Shown piece by piece: positions 43,961-56,699 of a DNA stretch of 64,000 bases. Made by a program: the position numbers and the translations under genes. The notes beneath the pieces are model-generated. The model was not told where the DNA came from. It did not search any database and worked only from the letters and a program-made list of their open reading frames with translations. Source of the stretch: Mugil cephalus (Eukaryota > Chordata > Actinopteri > Mugiliformes > Mugilidae); assembly GCF_022458985.1 (NCBI RefSeq), contig NC_061781.1:23416001-23480000 (forward strand), in the 5' to 3' direction. Within the stretch, counting starts at the first letter, position 1. Each line of letters opens with the position of its first letter.

Positions 43961-46900
43961 TCATTAAACAGCCATTAAAGAGAAAAGAGAAAAGGCTTTA
44001 ACATAATCTTATATCTGATTTTTTTTATCTTAATACGCCATAGAAGAGGCTTGTCAGTTGTAAAATACCATGAAAATCTGCCAGGATCTGATTTGGGAGC
44101 AGCCCTGATAAGGACCAGATGTGGTTGTTTCATGTTGGTCACAGTTTTAGGAACAGAGCCGATATAATAACGACGAGGTTTCATGTTTACTAATGATATT
44201 TAACAAGCAAGAAATCTCTGCTTTAAGTAAGAAATTCATCGTAGGTGGTAAAAAGAGAATAACTTTTAGAAATAAGGAATGAATTTAAAGCAAACTAAAC
44301 TCAATATTAACGTCTTATCTTTTAATCAAAGAACTGATAACCTAAAAGCTTAAGCACCATGACAAACCAAGAGCAAAGCAACAAAGACCAACAGTAGCAT
44401 TTCCTACTATCTCTGTTCTGACTCCTGTCAGTGACTGAGGAAAAAGTTATGTTTCCCCCTGGTGGTGGTTTTGAATTACTGCAGTTTTATTTACCAACTC
44501 CTCTCAGTGTCGCGGCTACAGGTGCTTCATCACAGAGAGGTCATAGTATTAGTGTTGGAGTGGAACTAATTGTAAGTATAGACACACTTAGGTTATTTTA
44601 GTTGTTTCATGTGAGCATCCATTCTTTGTTGAGCTTCATTTATGTTATGTAGGTGAATTTGCATTTTGTTTTTGCATTTTATGTAGCGGTATTTAATTTG
44701 TATTACTGTTTTACATACAAGATAACTGAGAAGATTCAGTAAAGCAACCTCATCTACTCTTGTCTCAGTTTGTTTGCTGTCTGTCGGCCAGGACAGAATA
44801 AGCTATATTTCCTATTAGCATTAGCCAAAGGGAGGCAGTGGAGACATGTAGTCCATGTTTTCTACAGTCTATGCTCTGGATCCTGCTCCCTACCAGCAGG
44901 TGGCAGTAGTTAGTCTGAAGTTTATTCATTCTAGACGATCATGTCGTGAAAAACTATTTCAGAGCATTCGGATGAGAAAGCGATGAAAACGAGTTATCTC
45001 GTTCCACTGTGCAGACACTGGGTCCCAGACACCACTTACACCGATCAGCCACAACATTATAACCACTGACATGAGAAGTAAATAACATTTAAACCATCTT
45101 GTGACAATTCAATTTTCTGTTGGGAAACTTTTGGACCTGGTATTCATTCATTCATGTGGATGTTACTTAGACATGTAGCCCCCCCCCCCCCACCTCAATG
45201 ATAGCAATGACACCAGCCTGACACAGAAACACACACACGGTTTAGGAAAAACTTAAAAAACATGAAGAGCAGCACAAGGTGTTGTCCTGGCCTCCACATT
45301 CACTAGATCCCAAAGTACCTGTGGGATGATCCACTGAGGACCCTCCCACAAACAACAGAAGGTCCATGTCCATTCTCTGATGAGCCACGACTGTTTTTGA
45401 GGCACAAGGGAGACTTACACAATATTAGGAAGGTGGTCATAATGTTACGCCTGATTGGCGTATCTAGTCAAAGTTGGTTGACCGTCAGCCTGGTGCAGCA
45501 CAACCTTAAGGTTGATATATATCTATTCATCTGTTACATAGCAGCCACCATACGTTTTATACTGCAGCCAGTTAGCCGTTAGCAGCGTGAAGTCAAAGAT
45601 AACATATTAAATAACTGTTTAAGATTATGTGAACGATAACTCGTGGTGTTCGTGTGGGCGCAGATGAGAAACGTGTCCTCCAGCAGCCTTTTTTGCGCCG
45701 TTGCCATTCTGTTTCTGTATTTCTTTCAGCAAAAAGCTCAGCAGGATAATCACTTGTTATAACGTTCCACAATAAAAAAAAAGAAATACTTTGAAGTTTA
45801 CGGAGCAAACGCGGGACTATTCTAATAACACGCTTGAAACGCTGTCCTCATGTTTAGCTGCGTGAACCCCTTTATTGGGGTGAATAGTTGCCTTGAGGAC
45901 ATGAAGACTTTAGGAAAATAAAAAAGACATATAAAAACACATAAAACTCATGGTGTGCAGCCTTTCTGCTTCATAATATGTAATAAATACTCTAGATGGA
46001 TTCTTTCTGATTATTGAAAATCCAGCGAGCTTTGATTTACTCCCTCTGTGAAATAAGAACAGGATAACAATGTTCTCCAGCTTGCCCTCGTCTTGCTTCT
46101 CTTCTTTCTCTCTCATCATCTGAGGAGTTTTCATGTGCCCTCGAGGCTCATTGTGAAAGCTTCGCGTCCAATCAGTCGCTGCTGAAATGTGAATCCACTG
46201 TGACATTTTCTCTAATCAGCGTCCTCATCTTGCGATTTATGCAAATCACAAAGCAATAACCTGGCCAATTAGAATCAGACCGAATTCCTCATTCATTTCT
46301 GCAGCTTTTTCTGTTTCCCTTCTGAGGCCAAGGAGAAAACACAACCTTTTTATATTGTGTGCAGCAAGACGTTGTGTTGCCAGAGTTGAAATTGGTTGCT
46401 CTTGTCCACATCTGCTGGTTGTGATTCCCTGACGTTCACTTCTCCTTTCTGAAAAGAGGATGATGTGCAGCAGTGGCAGCCAGACGGGTAGTTGTGGTTG
46501 GCTGCATCATGAATTCACATCTAAATACCAACACACTTATACCAGCTGGTTTAGTGGATTGTTGTGGTTGAGCTCATTTTCTCTTTTCTCTTCCAGAGTT
46601 TCAGCTCTGAAACAAAGATCTCTGATTTTTACTGGCCACCTCAGAGAACCGATTTATGCAGGATTTGAATTCCAAAACATCTATTACAATCATTGTAATT
46701 TAATTTTGTAATCTGAAGCAAAGGTCAGGGATCTATCTGTCATCTGACGCCTGGTTTGGTGAGTAATACCAAAATAAAATTAACTTTGAATCTCTTGGCA
46801 AAATATTCAGTTTGATTTTGGTGAGAAATAACCAAGTTAGACAAACTGTAATTTGCTATAAAGTTTGAACCTTCACAGGCAGATTCTGAGGACTAGAAGC

Positions 46901-48580
46901 GATGAATCTGGACTGTAAACTAGTGAATAGTTGTTGCCTACGAAGTTATGTCCAAAAAGTGATTTAAATTATACATGCGGTCAAGGCTTTGATGAAATTC
47001 AGTGAGGTGTAACGTTGATTGTTTGGCAGAAGTTGAGCTAAACTCAACTTTAAAGTGATTGATTTGATGCCCATTGGAGTTTGGTGAACCCGGATGAAGC
47101 TGTGATGTTGTTGATGTTATTTCCTATTCTAACTAAGAGATTGGTGGCAACAGGAGGAGCTAGATTCATCCACGGACTAACCTTATTTCTGGACCTCTTT
47201 GCGGCCTACGTCACTGTGATGTCATGACGTCAGCTGGAGGCAAAACAGAAGGAACAAACACTGTCACTGTCAACCGCAAAAATGTCATCTTATTATATTT
47301 TTTGGGACAAAAACCTAAAAAGCAAAGAGAAACGCAACGAATTAAGCTTGAAATTGTTTCATAGTCTGAGTTTGACACATTTGTAGGACGTGTCTGGAAT
47401 TCTTGTTACAACTTAATGCTAATGCTAACTGCTAGCTAACTCTACATTAGTTGTATGTTTCAGACCCTCCACAGTGGTTCCACCTACTTTATGTAATATC
47501 TTTGTAGTTGAGGCTTCACCTGATAAAGAGACCAGACTTAGGTCAAATCGCTGATGCAGTAAGTGAGAGTAAAGGGGTCGATGAATGTGGTACCATCAGT
47601 CAGACTGTATTAGTATATTCTCTAAAATATGCGTTTTCCTCGTCCATTCTTGCCAAAACAGTTCGTTGAAATATGCTAACCGGGGTTCATAAGCTAGCAC
47701 GTTAGGGGTGTTTTGTCTCCAGCTAAGCTCCGCCCCTCAAAATACATCACACTGTTTAGAAACTGTGAAGGCGTCAATATGGAAACCTGGAACATCCACA
47801 GGTGGTTTACTGTCGGCTACAAACCGATGGGAGATGAGCACTTTTTATGAACAACTAAAATATCAAATATGTTGTTGCTGTTCCCATTTTTTTGTCATTG
47901 CTTTCCTTTATCATGGTGCTTAAAACATATTTATAAACCCCACTATTGGGACTAATAGTAAAAAGAAAAAGTAGTAAAGTGGTAAATTTGGTAGTTAGCG
48001 AATCTTTTCCATTGCACTCGCCAAATTCTGATACTTCTGTTAATTCGAAGGCCAACATAAGCCGACTCTGTTGGCGAGTTCATACATCATTACACGGTTT
48101 GATTTGCAGCAGATTATTTTAAATTTTAATTGTGTTTATGCGATTTTTTTTTTACTACACTTTCCCTCCCAACTGCCATCACCGGTGAGCATCAGTTCCA
48201 GCGGAGCCCCGTTCACATCTATTAAAAAAACCCACACTCAACCATTGGAAATGCTGTTGATATAAAAGAAAAAGCTAATAAATATTTCAGCTGTTAATGT
48301 GCTTAGCATAATCCAGCCCTTGTGAAATAGCACATGGCATGAGGCTACTTTGGAGTTCACTCAGAGAAAAAAACAAAAAAACAACCCTGATACATTTGGG
48401 TGAAGGTTTTGTTTCCATTACCAGAGTGATGGAGGAATAACATGCTTCATTTAAAAACTCAATTCAGAGCCACAGTATATTGCAATGTATTACTCTGCAA
48501 TACATAGTTTGGAACTAAATACTCAAGTTTCTGTGTGTTCCTAGATGCAAAAACACACAAGTCTCCGGTCTTTACTCGGG
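43961..48580. other. Intergenic, no gene outside the Tc1-like copy
   Basis: Apart from the element at 45037-45462 I see no exon or known repeat. A possible interspersed element with GACGTCA sites lies near 47140-47300 but is not assigned. The ORFs of 70-98 codons here have no family features. Confidence 0.4.
45037..45462 (+). mobile_element. Tc1/mariner-like element, longest copy in the window
   Basis: Left end TACACCGATCAGCCACAACA, right end GGTCATAATGTTACGCCTGA then TTGGCGTA, each next to TA. The interior (45250-45340) keeps a decayed C-terminal transposase stretch: CAAGGTGTTGTCCTGGCCTC ... CCTGTGGGATGA corresponds to the usual VLxWPPxSPDLNPIEHLWD block with deletions. About 426 bases, non-autonomous. 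A C-run at 45179-45191 interrupts it. Confidence 0.8.
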
Positions 48581-50640
48581 TCGAGGCTGCTGTGCCACAC
48601 TAATCTGTCATCTGAGGATGGACTCAGCTGAAAAAAATCAGACACCTGATTTACGGCAGTTGCGCGTAAGAAAAAAAAAAACAAAACATGCCATCCCCGT
48701 TTTCTGAGAGCCCAATCAATCTGGGGATAACTGGGGAAGTATATTTAGCCCAAAGAGCAGAGTGGGAAGTAAATATTTTTACTGGATTTTTCCATTTAAT
48801 GATATACAGCAGATGTGGAACGGGGCCGAGACGAGAGGCATGGGAATGTCTTTACCGACCGGCTGTGTCAACTCCAATAATGAAACCAGTGAAGGACAAT
48901 AGCAGACTTTCAAGCTGGCGTTAAAGATGTTGAAGGTTATTTTACTGGGGCGCTTGTATGTACAAAACCATTCATCAACCAAATAACTGGGTTTTACAAC
49001 AAGAAAGTCTAGAGTTGTTTTAGTCAGATCTGGGCCTTTGATTGTCTGGTTTGGCAGCGGGAACTAAGGATTTGTTATGCATTACAGACAATATACTAAA
49101 CTCTCATTTTCCATCTCTGATGAAAACTGGACAAATTGTGGGATTTTCTCAGGACCGGCTCCGCTATGGAAGAGCATGCATCTGTTTCTGTGCGGAATCA
49201 GTCACAATAAGGTCTCCGAGTTTCCCCTCCGGCCAACGCTAAAAGTTGTCAATCACCTCCTCTTTTAATCCCAAAAAGATGAGCGCTCACATGCTAACGC
49301 GACGCCCACCTCGCCACAGGCTCTACGCCGCCTCTGAAGCCTGTTTTCTCTGCAGCGCGCTCAGAACATGGAACCGGGGCGACGGGCACAAAAGACATAT
49401 TTACCAAATGAATAGTGGCGCCACATTAACATTACACATTTTGTGTTTGATTCAACAAACCATCAAGTCCGCAAGAATGGGGCATATCAGATGGCAAATT
49501 GAAAGCATGAGTGTGCTGGTACCACTCGAAGGATGAAGTGAGACGTTGTGCTGTACTTTCTATTCATTTTAGAAAGTAATTTAATCCAAAAGAGTAGAAA
49601 CTTAATACATATATTGTTCTGTAACAGGTACAAATGTGCTGAAATAAAGTGGAAAACATTTGCATATAGTTTCTTGATCTCAGATCTTTTAGACTCATAT
49701 ACTTGCTGCTATAGTGGCACATGTATATTATGAATAAGCTGCACTAACATCTCAGGTTGTGAAATACTTTTCAGCAGGAGATAGAAAGTGAGAACAGGAT
49801 GGCGCTGACAGATTTATGTGCTCAGGAGGGATGTAGCAGGCTCTGCTCCGTTAGCGCTGCATTCCATACCTGCAACATGGTGCTCGGTTTCCACCTGCCA
49901 CCAAACGGGATGGCGCCCCCACCTGGCCACCCGGGCGTCTCCTCCTGACAGGTGAGGACAAAGATCCCGCGGAGAGCGAGGCTTTGCACGTGGCGTCGGG
50001 TTTAACAAGCTGTCACCGGACTTTAGGGAGCGGAGGGATTGATGGAGCGTTCGAGTGTGCGCGAGGCTGCGCGGACTCGAACGCACCGTGCACCCGTGCA
50101 CGTACACGTGTGTGCATGTGTGTGCGCGAAAGGAGTGAACCTGTTTCCAGTTAAAAGCAGAAGCCCCCACAACAAAGGCCCCGGCCGGGAGGGAGTCGTA
50201 ACGAGGAGAATATCATTTTTCTTTGGCCCCTGTGATCTGCCATTCTTACGTTTCACTTTCAAAGAACTGGCACAAGTCCTCCGCTCCGCATCTCTGGTGG
50301 AAAGAAAGAAAGAAACGCTGCCCCTCCGCCTCTCCTTCGACTCCCCTTCTCGTCGTCCAAAAAAGAGAGAGCGAGGAAGAGGAATGAAAAGAAACGCCCG
50401 TCTTACTTGCCGTGGCTGATAAAAGAAGCATGGATGTGTGAAGCCATATTTCTCCTGTCAACCTGGCTCCGTGTAGATCAGGCACTAATCCCTCTGACAG
50501 GCTATTTAAATCCTGTTGTTTCCTGGTAAAGATCTCTTTTGGAATCCCTCTTTCCATGCACGCAATTCCCATTCGCTTCCAGCAAACTTTGGACGTGAAC
50601 GTTCTCATGCGTGAGACCATTCGACTTGAATAAAGGATTT
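48581..50640. promoter_or_regulatory. Candidate conserved non-coding region
   Basis: This block is compositionally mixed (GC-rich 49790-50420 with GTGTGTGCATGTGTGTGCGC, AT-rich around it) and almost free of recognisable repeats. It contains sequences typical of enhancer-like DNA such as GATTTACGGCAGTTGCGCG (48648-48666) and GGCTATTTAAATCCTG (50501-50516). Open frames overlap on both strands with no family match, so I do not call a gene. Confidence 0.22.
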
Positions 50641-52429
50641 AACATTTGATGAGGGATAAAACAAAAGGTAGAACTCTTCTTCCTGCAATTAACCAGAAAC
50701 TTCCTATACTTCCTTTAAAAAAATAAATAAATACACGACTTTGTAACAGTAAAAGGACTAATTGATGCACTTGTCAACAAGAAAATCATCCTAATGTGAA
50801 CAGCAACTTTTGTTAAACAACCACAAACACAGAAAGTAAAGCAGGATTTCTAATGCTAGTACTTTTCAGTGCTGCACTCAACCTCTGACCTGTTCCAGCA
50901 CATGTGATACCAACACCACAACTAAGGCCTCAGACAGTGAAAGTAATAAACAGGAAACTGAGGACACTCTTTCTGCATGAGTTAAATCCTTGAAAAGTCA
51001 ATAAAAATAACTAAACCATAACATTTTCTTACAAACAGTCAAATAAAGTCAAGAGTGTTTAGGTGAAAATTAATATTTCTGTGTCACTCCTCAGGGAACA
51101 TGTCAGAACCAGTAAGTTTTCCTGTTTCTTGTACAATTGTCTTCAAATATGGCGTAAACTTGACCTCAAGGATGAAATGTCGGGAGTTTGGTGGTCAGAG
51201 GTCAAAGTTCAAGCTCAATGTGACGTCACAAAACGGTGATAAAATGATGACTTCATTACTTTTTGTATCTAATATCCTTTAACCCCAGAGACAGAAGGGG
51301 AGACTGAAATGCTGGAATTATGTTTTTGTAAAGGTCAAATCTGTGAAACTGTGTCATCAAGCTGCAACTTTTTCATTGTTGTAACTTGCTTTTTCTACGA
51401 TGACCTCAACAGCAACGTTTAGATACTCTGTCTGCAAGAACACACTTGGCCCAATACTGTATTGGTGACACACATGTCACAAACACATATGTAGCAGCAA
51501 TGTTCACGTTGGACATATTATTGGAAATATTATTGGAACTATCAATATCAAGTACGAATGTCTGGAGTTTGCATACTTGGTGTTGATATTTCCGATATTT
51601 CAAGGAACTTGACGAGTTCAGACTCAGTTTTGCAACGTATTTGAAATGCATCCTGGGATACATGGCTGTTTAAAGACCACACAACACTTAAAAAAACAAT
51701 TCAGAGGACCGATAACACCCATTAATTAAATGCATTTACTGATTGAGAGCAAAAAAAACTTTCCATTAGTCTTTTTGAGTTCTAAGAACTTCTCATGAAG
51801 TTTTAACCAACGATAATTATCTTTACTTCTACAATCAACGGTGTTTTTAATCATGACCTGCTAAATAAGGTAAACAATCATTTTTAAGATTTAAGATTGT
51901 TTAGGTTAGAAAATATTAAACAGGTCATAATTCAATAATTGGTTGTAGAAGAAAAGATAAGATGAGGCAATGTATCACAATACTTTTTCTTTCCACAACA
52001 TCTATTTTGAGTGTCTTAATATTGATTTTAAAAGAAAAAGTCATGTTTTGGGCTGAACAACATAAAACCATACATGACGTATCAGCACAGCAGCTGCTGA
52101 AACCTGTTGATCCGAAGCAAACTATAATAGAATATATAGAATAAATTTAGCAATGTTGCTCTCAGGTTAGTTTATATTGTCATTATTATATAAAAATACA
52201 AAAATAGAGGAGATTTATAATGTATTTACAGTTTGTCTTGTTCCCAGAAGTGGTCGGTAAAAATACATTAAGGCAGGTTCACGTTGCAGTAGTTAAATGT
52301 CAGCGCGTGATTTAAGCAGCTTTAAATGGAAGGTATATCTTTTAACCATCACACAGCTGAGTTACTGCCCGTGTATGATACACATCGTTTTAGCTGCTCG
52401 GTTTTCCTTGAAGTGATGCTCATACCTCT
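50641..52429. other. Intergenic, nothing recognised
   Basis: AT-rich, no coding exon, no repeat I can name. Confidence 0.4.
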
Positions 52430-53600
52430 CATGTGCTGAGCAGATCTGTGATTTTGACTTGATGCCCGCACTGTGGCGGCTGGAGGGGAGGGGAGGGCGC
52501 GGGGGATATTATTCACCGAGCTGGTATTTATAGGCGGAAGGAAAGCGGCTTTGATAGAGCGTCTCTTGAGCCCCCGCCAAGAAGAGATGTACTCATGTCC
52601 TCAACCTCTTGCCCCGTCCCCTCTTCATCTCCCTTTACTTCCTATCAAACAATATGGGAGGAAAAAAAAACCCCTCTGAAGCTATATGATCTCCCATGTG
52701 TGAGAAGAGAAAGGAAGATGTAAAAAATCCTGCTCCAATAAAACGTTAAGAGGCTACATATTTCCATCGGACTGCCTCGTAAAAGCTCTTATTGGACATT
52801 TGGGAACTCGTCCAATCATTAGAGATCCAGGAGGTGTAAACTAAAGAGTGTGGAAAGCTACGTTCATGTCACACACTTATTCTCCTTATCTTAATTTTCT
52901 GTTATATGCGTGCGTGCTCCGCCGCTCGTAAGTCACGCTCAGACGGACAGGTTTGATGTGGAGGCAGAGCTTTGAAAAGGGATTCAGCCATGTGTTGCTC
53001 TTGTTGTTGTTATTGTTTTAACCACTGAAATCTATCTCACACATGTATGCCACTAATTATGCAGACAAAAGGCCCCGACGCCGCCTGTGTGCCAGTTGTT
53101 TTTAGAGCTGCAGAGCCGGCTCTACGGGGTTCCTCCGCTCCGTGCCCGGCCTCCGAGGCTTCAAGGCGAGAAGAAATGTTTTACCGCAGCGCCGAGAGTA
53201 AGAAGCTGTGGCACTGCCCCCAAGAGGAAATGTTTGGAAATCATCCCGTCCTCCTGGTTACGAGAATAATTTATGTGCATGACAGAAAAACTAATTGTGA
53301 TGGAATGAGTTACGGTGATAACTCCTCAGAGCGAAACAGAACAGGTGAAACTAATTTTATTATGGAGGTTAACCGAGCCAACGAGGCAGCATGTCGGATA
53401 CCAGGACCATGGAAATCAGCTGGATGGGACACACTCCTTTTTAATTATACCTGTGATTTTTTTCCTGCCAGAATATGAAAAGGGCTTCTTCAGCTATATC
53501 GAATAACAAACAAAAGAAAAGGAGTTGTCACTTTGGGGTTTGGGAGTAATTCTAAACAGTTGCATGTGAATATAATTTGCGAGGGGATAACGCTGCGATA
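52430..53600. promoter_or_regulatory. Candidate developmental enhancer-like block
   Basis: Unusually complex sequence with several homeodomain-core sites in a short span: ACTAATTGTGATGG (53290), GTGAAACTAATTTTATTATG (53345) and TTTTTAATTATACC (53438), next to GC-rich segments. It also has CCTCGTAAAAGCTCTTATTG (52774) and AATCATTAGAG (52815). A 143-codon ORF (53047-53478) covers part of it but lacks any domain, signal peptide or family resemblance, so I read it as chance in a repeat-poor block. Confidence 0.25.
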
Positions 53601-53989
53601 CAGATTTGAATTTACGAGTGAGCTTTCTGATGTTATACCAGATCCCCCTTCTCACATCTTCTTTTTATCCATATCTATATCTCAGTTTGAGGTTTTTATA
53701 GAGAAGCTCACAAAAGTGTCAGATGTTGCAGTGCGGCCAAGGAAAACCTCACATCTTGACTTTCCTGCTGTCTGTTGTTGTGAAATGTTGCTCCTGCTGC
53801 TCCCACTCGTCCAGCGTTAAGACGCTCATGCGTCCGTACATCTGCGCCGCAGGCTGGCGGAGCATCGGGCCGCTCTGCTACATCAATCTGCCTCAGAAGT
53901 CTGCTCCGCATGTGTCAAGAGATGTATTGGGTGGTGTTAATTTGTGTGCGTTATGTGTTTTGGTGTGTGCATGCAAGTGCGTTGTGGAG

Positions 53990-54640
53990 TCTTACGTCCA
54001 GAGGGACAAACGTCCTCCTCAACCAGCAGGAGCTTCTGTGTCTGTCATGCAGAGGGTGGTGGACATTGTTCATGATGGAGTTTGTTCAAGGTCCTTCCCT
54101 CCGCCACCGATGTCCAGCGCTGCCCACTACCACAGAGTCCACCTTCTGTATCGGTTTGTCCAGTCGTGAGGTGTCCTCCCTCTCAGCTCAGCTCAGCGTA
54201 GAGGAGGACACTAGTAACGATGGAACGAACAACTTCCAACAGAGGAAACAGGAGAAGGAGACGGTGCAGGTACCAGGTCCTTTCATTCTTTGGATAAATT
54301 GATGAAAGCTGTATTTTTGTTTAATCCTTCAGCGTCCAGTCCAGTGTGTGATCCAGATGTAGACCCAGGTACTTATAGGTCAGAAACACCTCTGCACATA
54401 TTGATGGCTATGAGCTGCAGGTGCAGGTGGGGTCTGGACCTAGAAATATCATAGTACGCAAACTGCGGTGGGTCGAGAGCTTGGTGGACCCGGGGCCTGA
54501 TGTGATGGAGCCGGAGCCTCTCCGTGGTTTTTTTATGATGCTGGATGGCAGGACGGCCAGTCTGTGGTCATTCAACCCCCTCAGGTGCAGCTTCTTAGGG
54601 ACGGGAGGGTAAACTCCAGGGTAAATACATGCTGAAGGGG
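53990..54640 (-). mobile_element. Non-LTR retrotransposon remnant, internally deleted
   Basis: On the minus strand the right end (54609-54440) reads PVPKKLHLRGLNDHRL, then frame-shifted HHIRPRVHQALDPPQFAYYD, the start of a LINE reverse transcriptase (VPK...LND.RPVALT...LDP.QFAY). The left part (54120-53990) reads IMNNVHHPLHD and RRTFVPLDVRL-like sequence from the C-terminus. The catalytic middle is missing. Inactive. Confidence 0.65.
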
Positions 54641-56078
54641 CTCCAACAACACATATGCACATATGTTACTTTTCTGGGATGAAGCCCCCTCAGTTGTCCT
54701 GAGCCAAAGTGATGGTGTTGGTGAGCGTTAGTTAACGGTCAAAGGTTGTGTAAATTAACATAAGTTGTTATAATTAAAGAAAATATAAAAGTTTAAATTG
54801 AAACAGGGTGTCTATGATGTATGTTCATCAAGCAGTGATGTGCAGATCGAGGCATTTATTATGAGGGGGACAGAAGAGGAGAGCACGGTGTGTTTTTTCA
54901 GATTTTTTTAGTCTCTGAAACACCATTTTCACATATTTTGTATGATGTGTCTCTGGTTTTTCTGTTGTTGTATTAGCTCAGCTATATAGTAAATGAGGCC
55001 ACTACCTCAATGTACTTCAGAGTTTAAAATAAAAAAGTAAAATACTCCCGATATCTTGTTGTGTTCTTTATGAAGCTAAGATTTTTTTTAGGTTTACCAG
55101 ACACATACTTTACATATAGCTCCCCCTGTAGGGAAAAAAAAACAACAACAAACGTCTCTTTGTCCCGGTCCCTGCAGTGAACCGGGGGAGAAGTTGTTGA
55201 GATTGAAGCTGGCACCTCGCACTCAGAGGCAGCTCCGGGGGGACGGGGCCCAGCCCCGGGCAGTCTGCAGCTCGTCCAGGTGAGGGATTGTGGGGGAAAG
55301 GAGACATGGCAGCTCCACTTCCTCTCGGCTCAAAGTCCAATTAGAAAATTAGAAAGAAAGAGCCGGGTCTGACCCTATTCATCATACGTCACTCATCCCT
55401 CACTCCTTTTGTCTTATTTATCACCCTGTCTCTTTAAACCCACCTCGTTCCTCCGTACGCCTGCTTTTCTGCTTCTGGATTATAGTGCAGGAATATAATC
55501 CATATGATGGCCGGCCACAGCTCCCTATAAGACAGAAGAGGAAGAAAAATAGAAATCATCAGGGGGTGGGGAGGCCTCCGAGGTGCCTCTTGCTTGGTGC
55601 CCCTAGTCTGACTTGAAACAGCCCTGGTTGGAAATTTTGTGGTACATATATTCATATTCAGAAAAAATTCACCTGATAATGGCCTTTAGACTCATTTAAA
55701 ATGTTACTATTAGTTTAGTTGCAGGCACATTTGAAAGTTCAGCAATTAATTTCTTTATTAACTGCACAGTTCTTTAAATTTTACCAGCGTTTATCTCCTG
55801 AAACGTTGCCAGAAAAGTTGTTCTTCTGATTGATATTGTTGGACACCGGCTAAAAACAATAGCCTGCGACGACCAGCTTGCGCATACGTTGTGCATCTGT
55901 GTGAAAGAAAATAACTCCTCACCAGTCGGCATGTGGCCGTAGTCTTGGGCCACAGATGCTCACCAGCGATGTGACACAAGTAAATGGCCGCCTGCTGGGT
56001 CTGTGCATGCGTCTCAGCCAGTGTTGCCAGATATATAACAATTATCAGATTCATATGATAGTTTCAGGGCCTATGCAA
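54641..56078. other. Intergenic, nothing recognised
   Basis: No exon or named repeat. The 55160-55320 stretch is GC-richer (GGGGGGACGGGGCCCAGC) but lacks a promoter-like structure I can support. Confidence 0.35.
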
Positions 56079-56100
56079 TAAAAAAAAAAAAAAAAAAAAA
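56079..56100. repeat. Poly(A) tract
   Basis: At least 22 A immediately before a foldback palindrome; possibly part of that element's insertion context. Confidence 0.8.
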
Positions 56101-56112
56101 TTAAAAAAGCAA

Positions 56113-56399
56113 GCAACTTTTTGCATCATTTTATCCTGTAGATCAAACAAGAGTAATCTTGGTACAACATAAAATCTGTAAGTAAAGTCAATTTACTTTT
56201 GCAGATGATGTAAACTTACTTCAACAAGTTGACTTTATTTGCAAAAGTAAGTTTTTCAACTCACTTTTGAGTAAAATCCATTTGTAAAAGTAAAGTTAGC
56301 ATCATCTGTTAAAGTAAACCGACTTTACTTACAGAATGAATGTTGCAACAACAAAGACTGCTCATGTTTGATCGAAAATAAAATAATGCAAAAAGTTAC
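56113..56399. mobile_element. Palindromic MITE-like element
   Basis: Near-complete inverted repeat of about 287 bases. GCAACTTTTTGCATCATTTT at the left pairs with AAAATAATGCAAAAAGTTAC at the right, GATCAAACAAGAG pairs with CATGTTTGATC, and TCTGTAAGTAAAGTC pairs with GACTTTACTTACAGA. The centre is near 56250. No ORF. Confidence 0.75.
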
Positions 56400-56460
56400 C
56401 TTACTTTTTTTACGTAGAAGAAGCACCGTATTTTTATCAGTGTACAGCTAAAACCCCGTG

Positions 56461-56662
56461 CTAACGGTGTTAGCTAACGGCTAAGCGGTTTTGGCTAACG
56501 GCTACGCGGTATAAGCTAACGGCTAAGCGGTATTAGCTAACGGCTAAGCGGTTTTAGATAACAGCTAAGCAGTGTTAGCTAACGGCTAAGCGGTTTTGGC
56601 TAACGGCTAAGCGGTGTTAGTTAACGGCTAAGCAGAGTTAGCTAACGGCTAAGCGGTGTTAG
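56461..56662. repeat. 21-bp minisatellite, nine units
   Basis: The core CTAACGGCTAAGCGGT repeats with exact 21-base spacing: TAAC starts at 56475, 56496, 56517, 56538, 56559, 56580, 56601, 56622 and 56643. Units differ by a few substitutions but no indels. It ends in the nested palindrome GCTAACGTTACGTAACGTTA (56671-56690). Confidence 0.9.
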
Positions 56663-56699
56663 CCCCGTAGGCTAACGTTACGTAACGTTAGCGGAGAAA

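Noticed and set aside
53047..53478. 143-codon open frame as a protein gene
   Set aside because: No domain, signal peptide, splice context or family resemblance; composition fits a random ORF in a balanced non-coding block.
56461..56662. CRISPR array
   Set aside because: Units are contiguous with no spacers; it is a minisatellite in a vertebrate genome.
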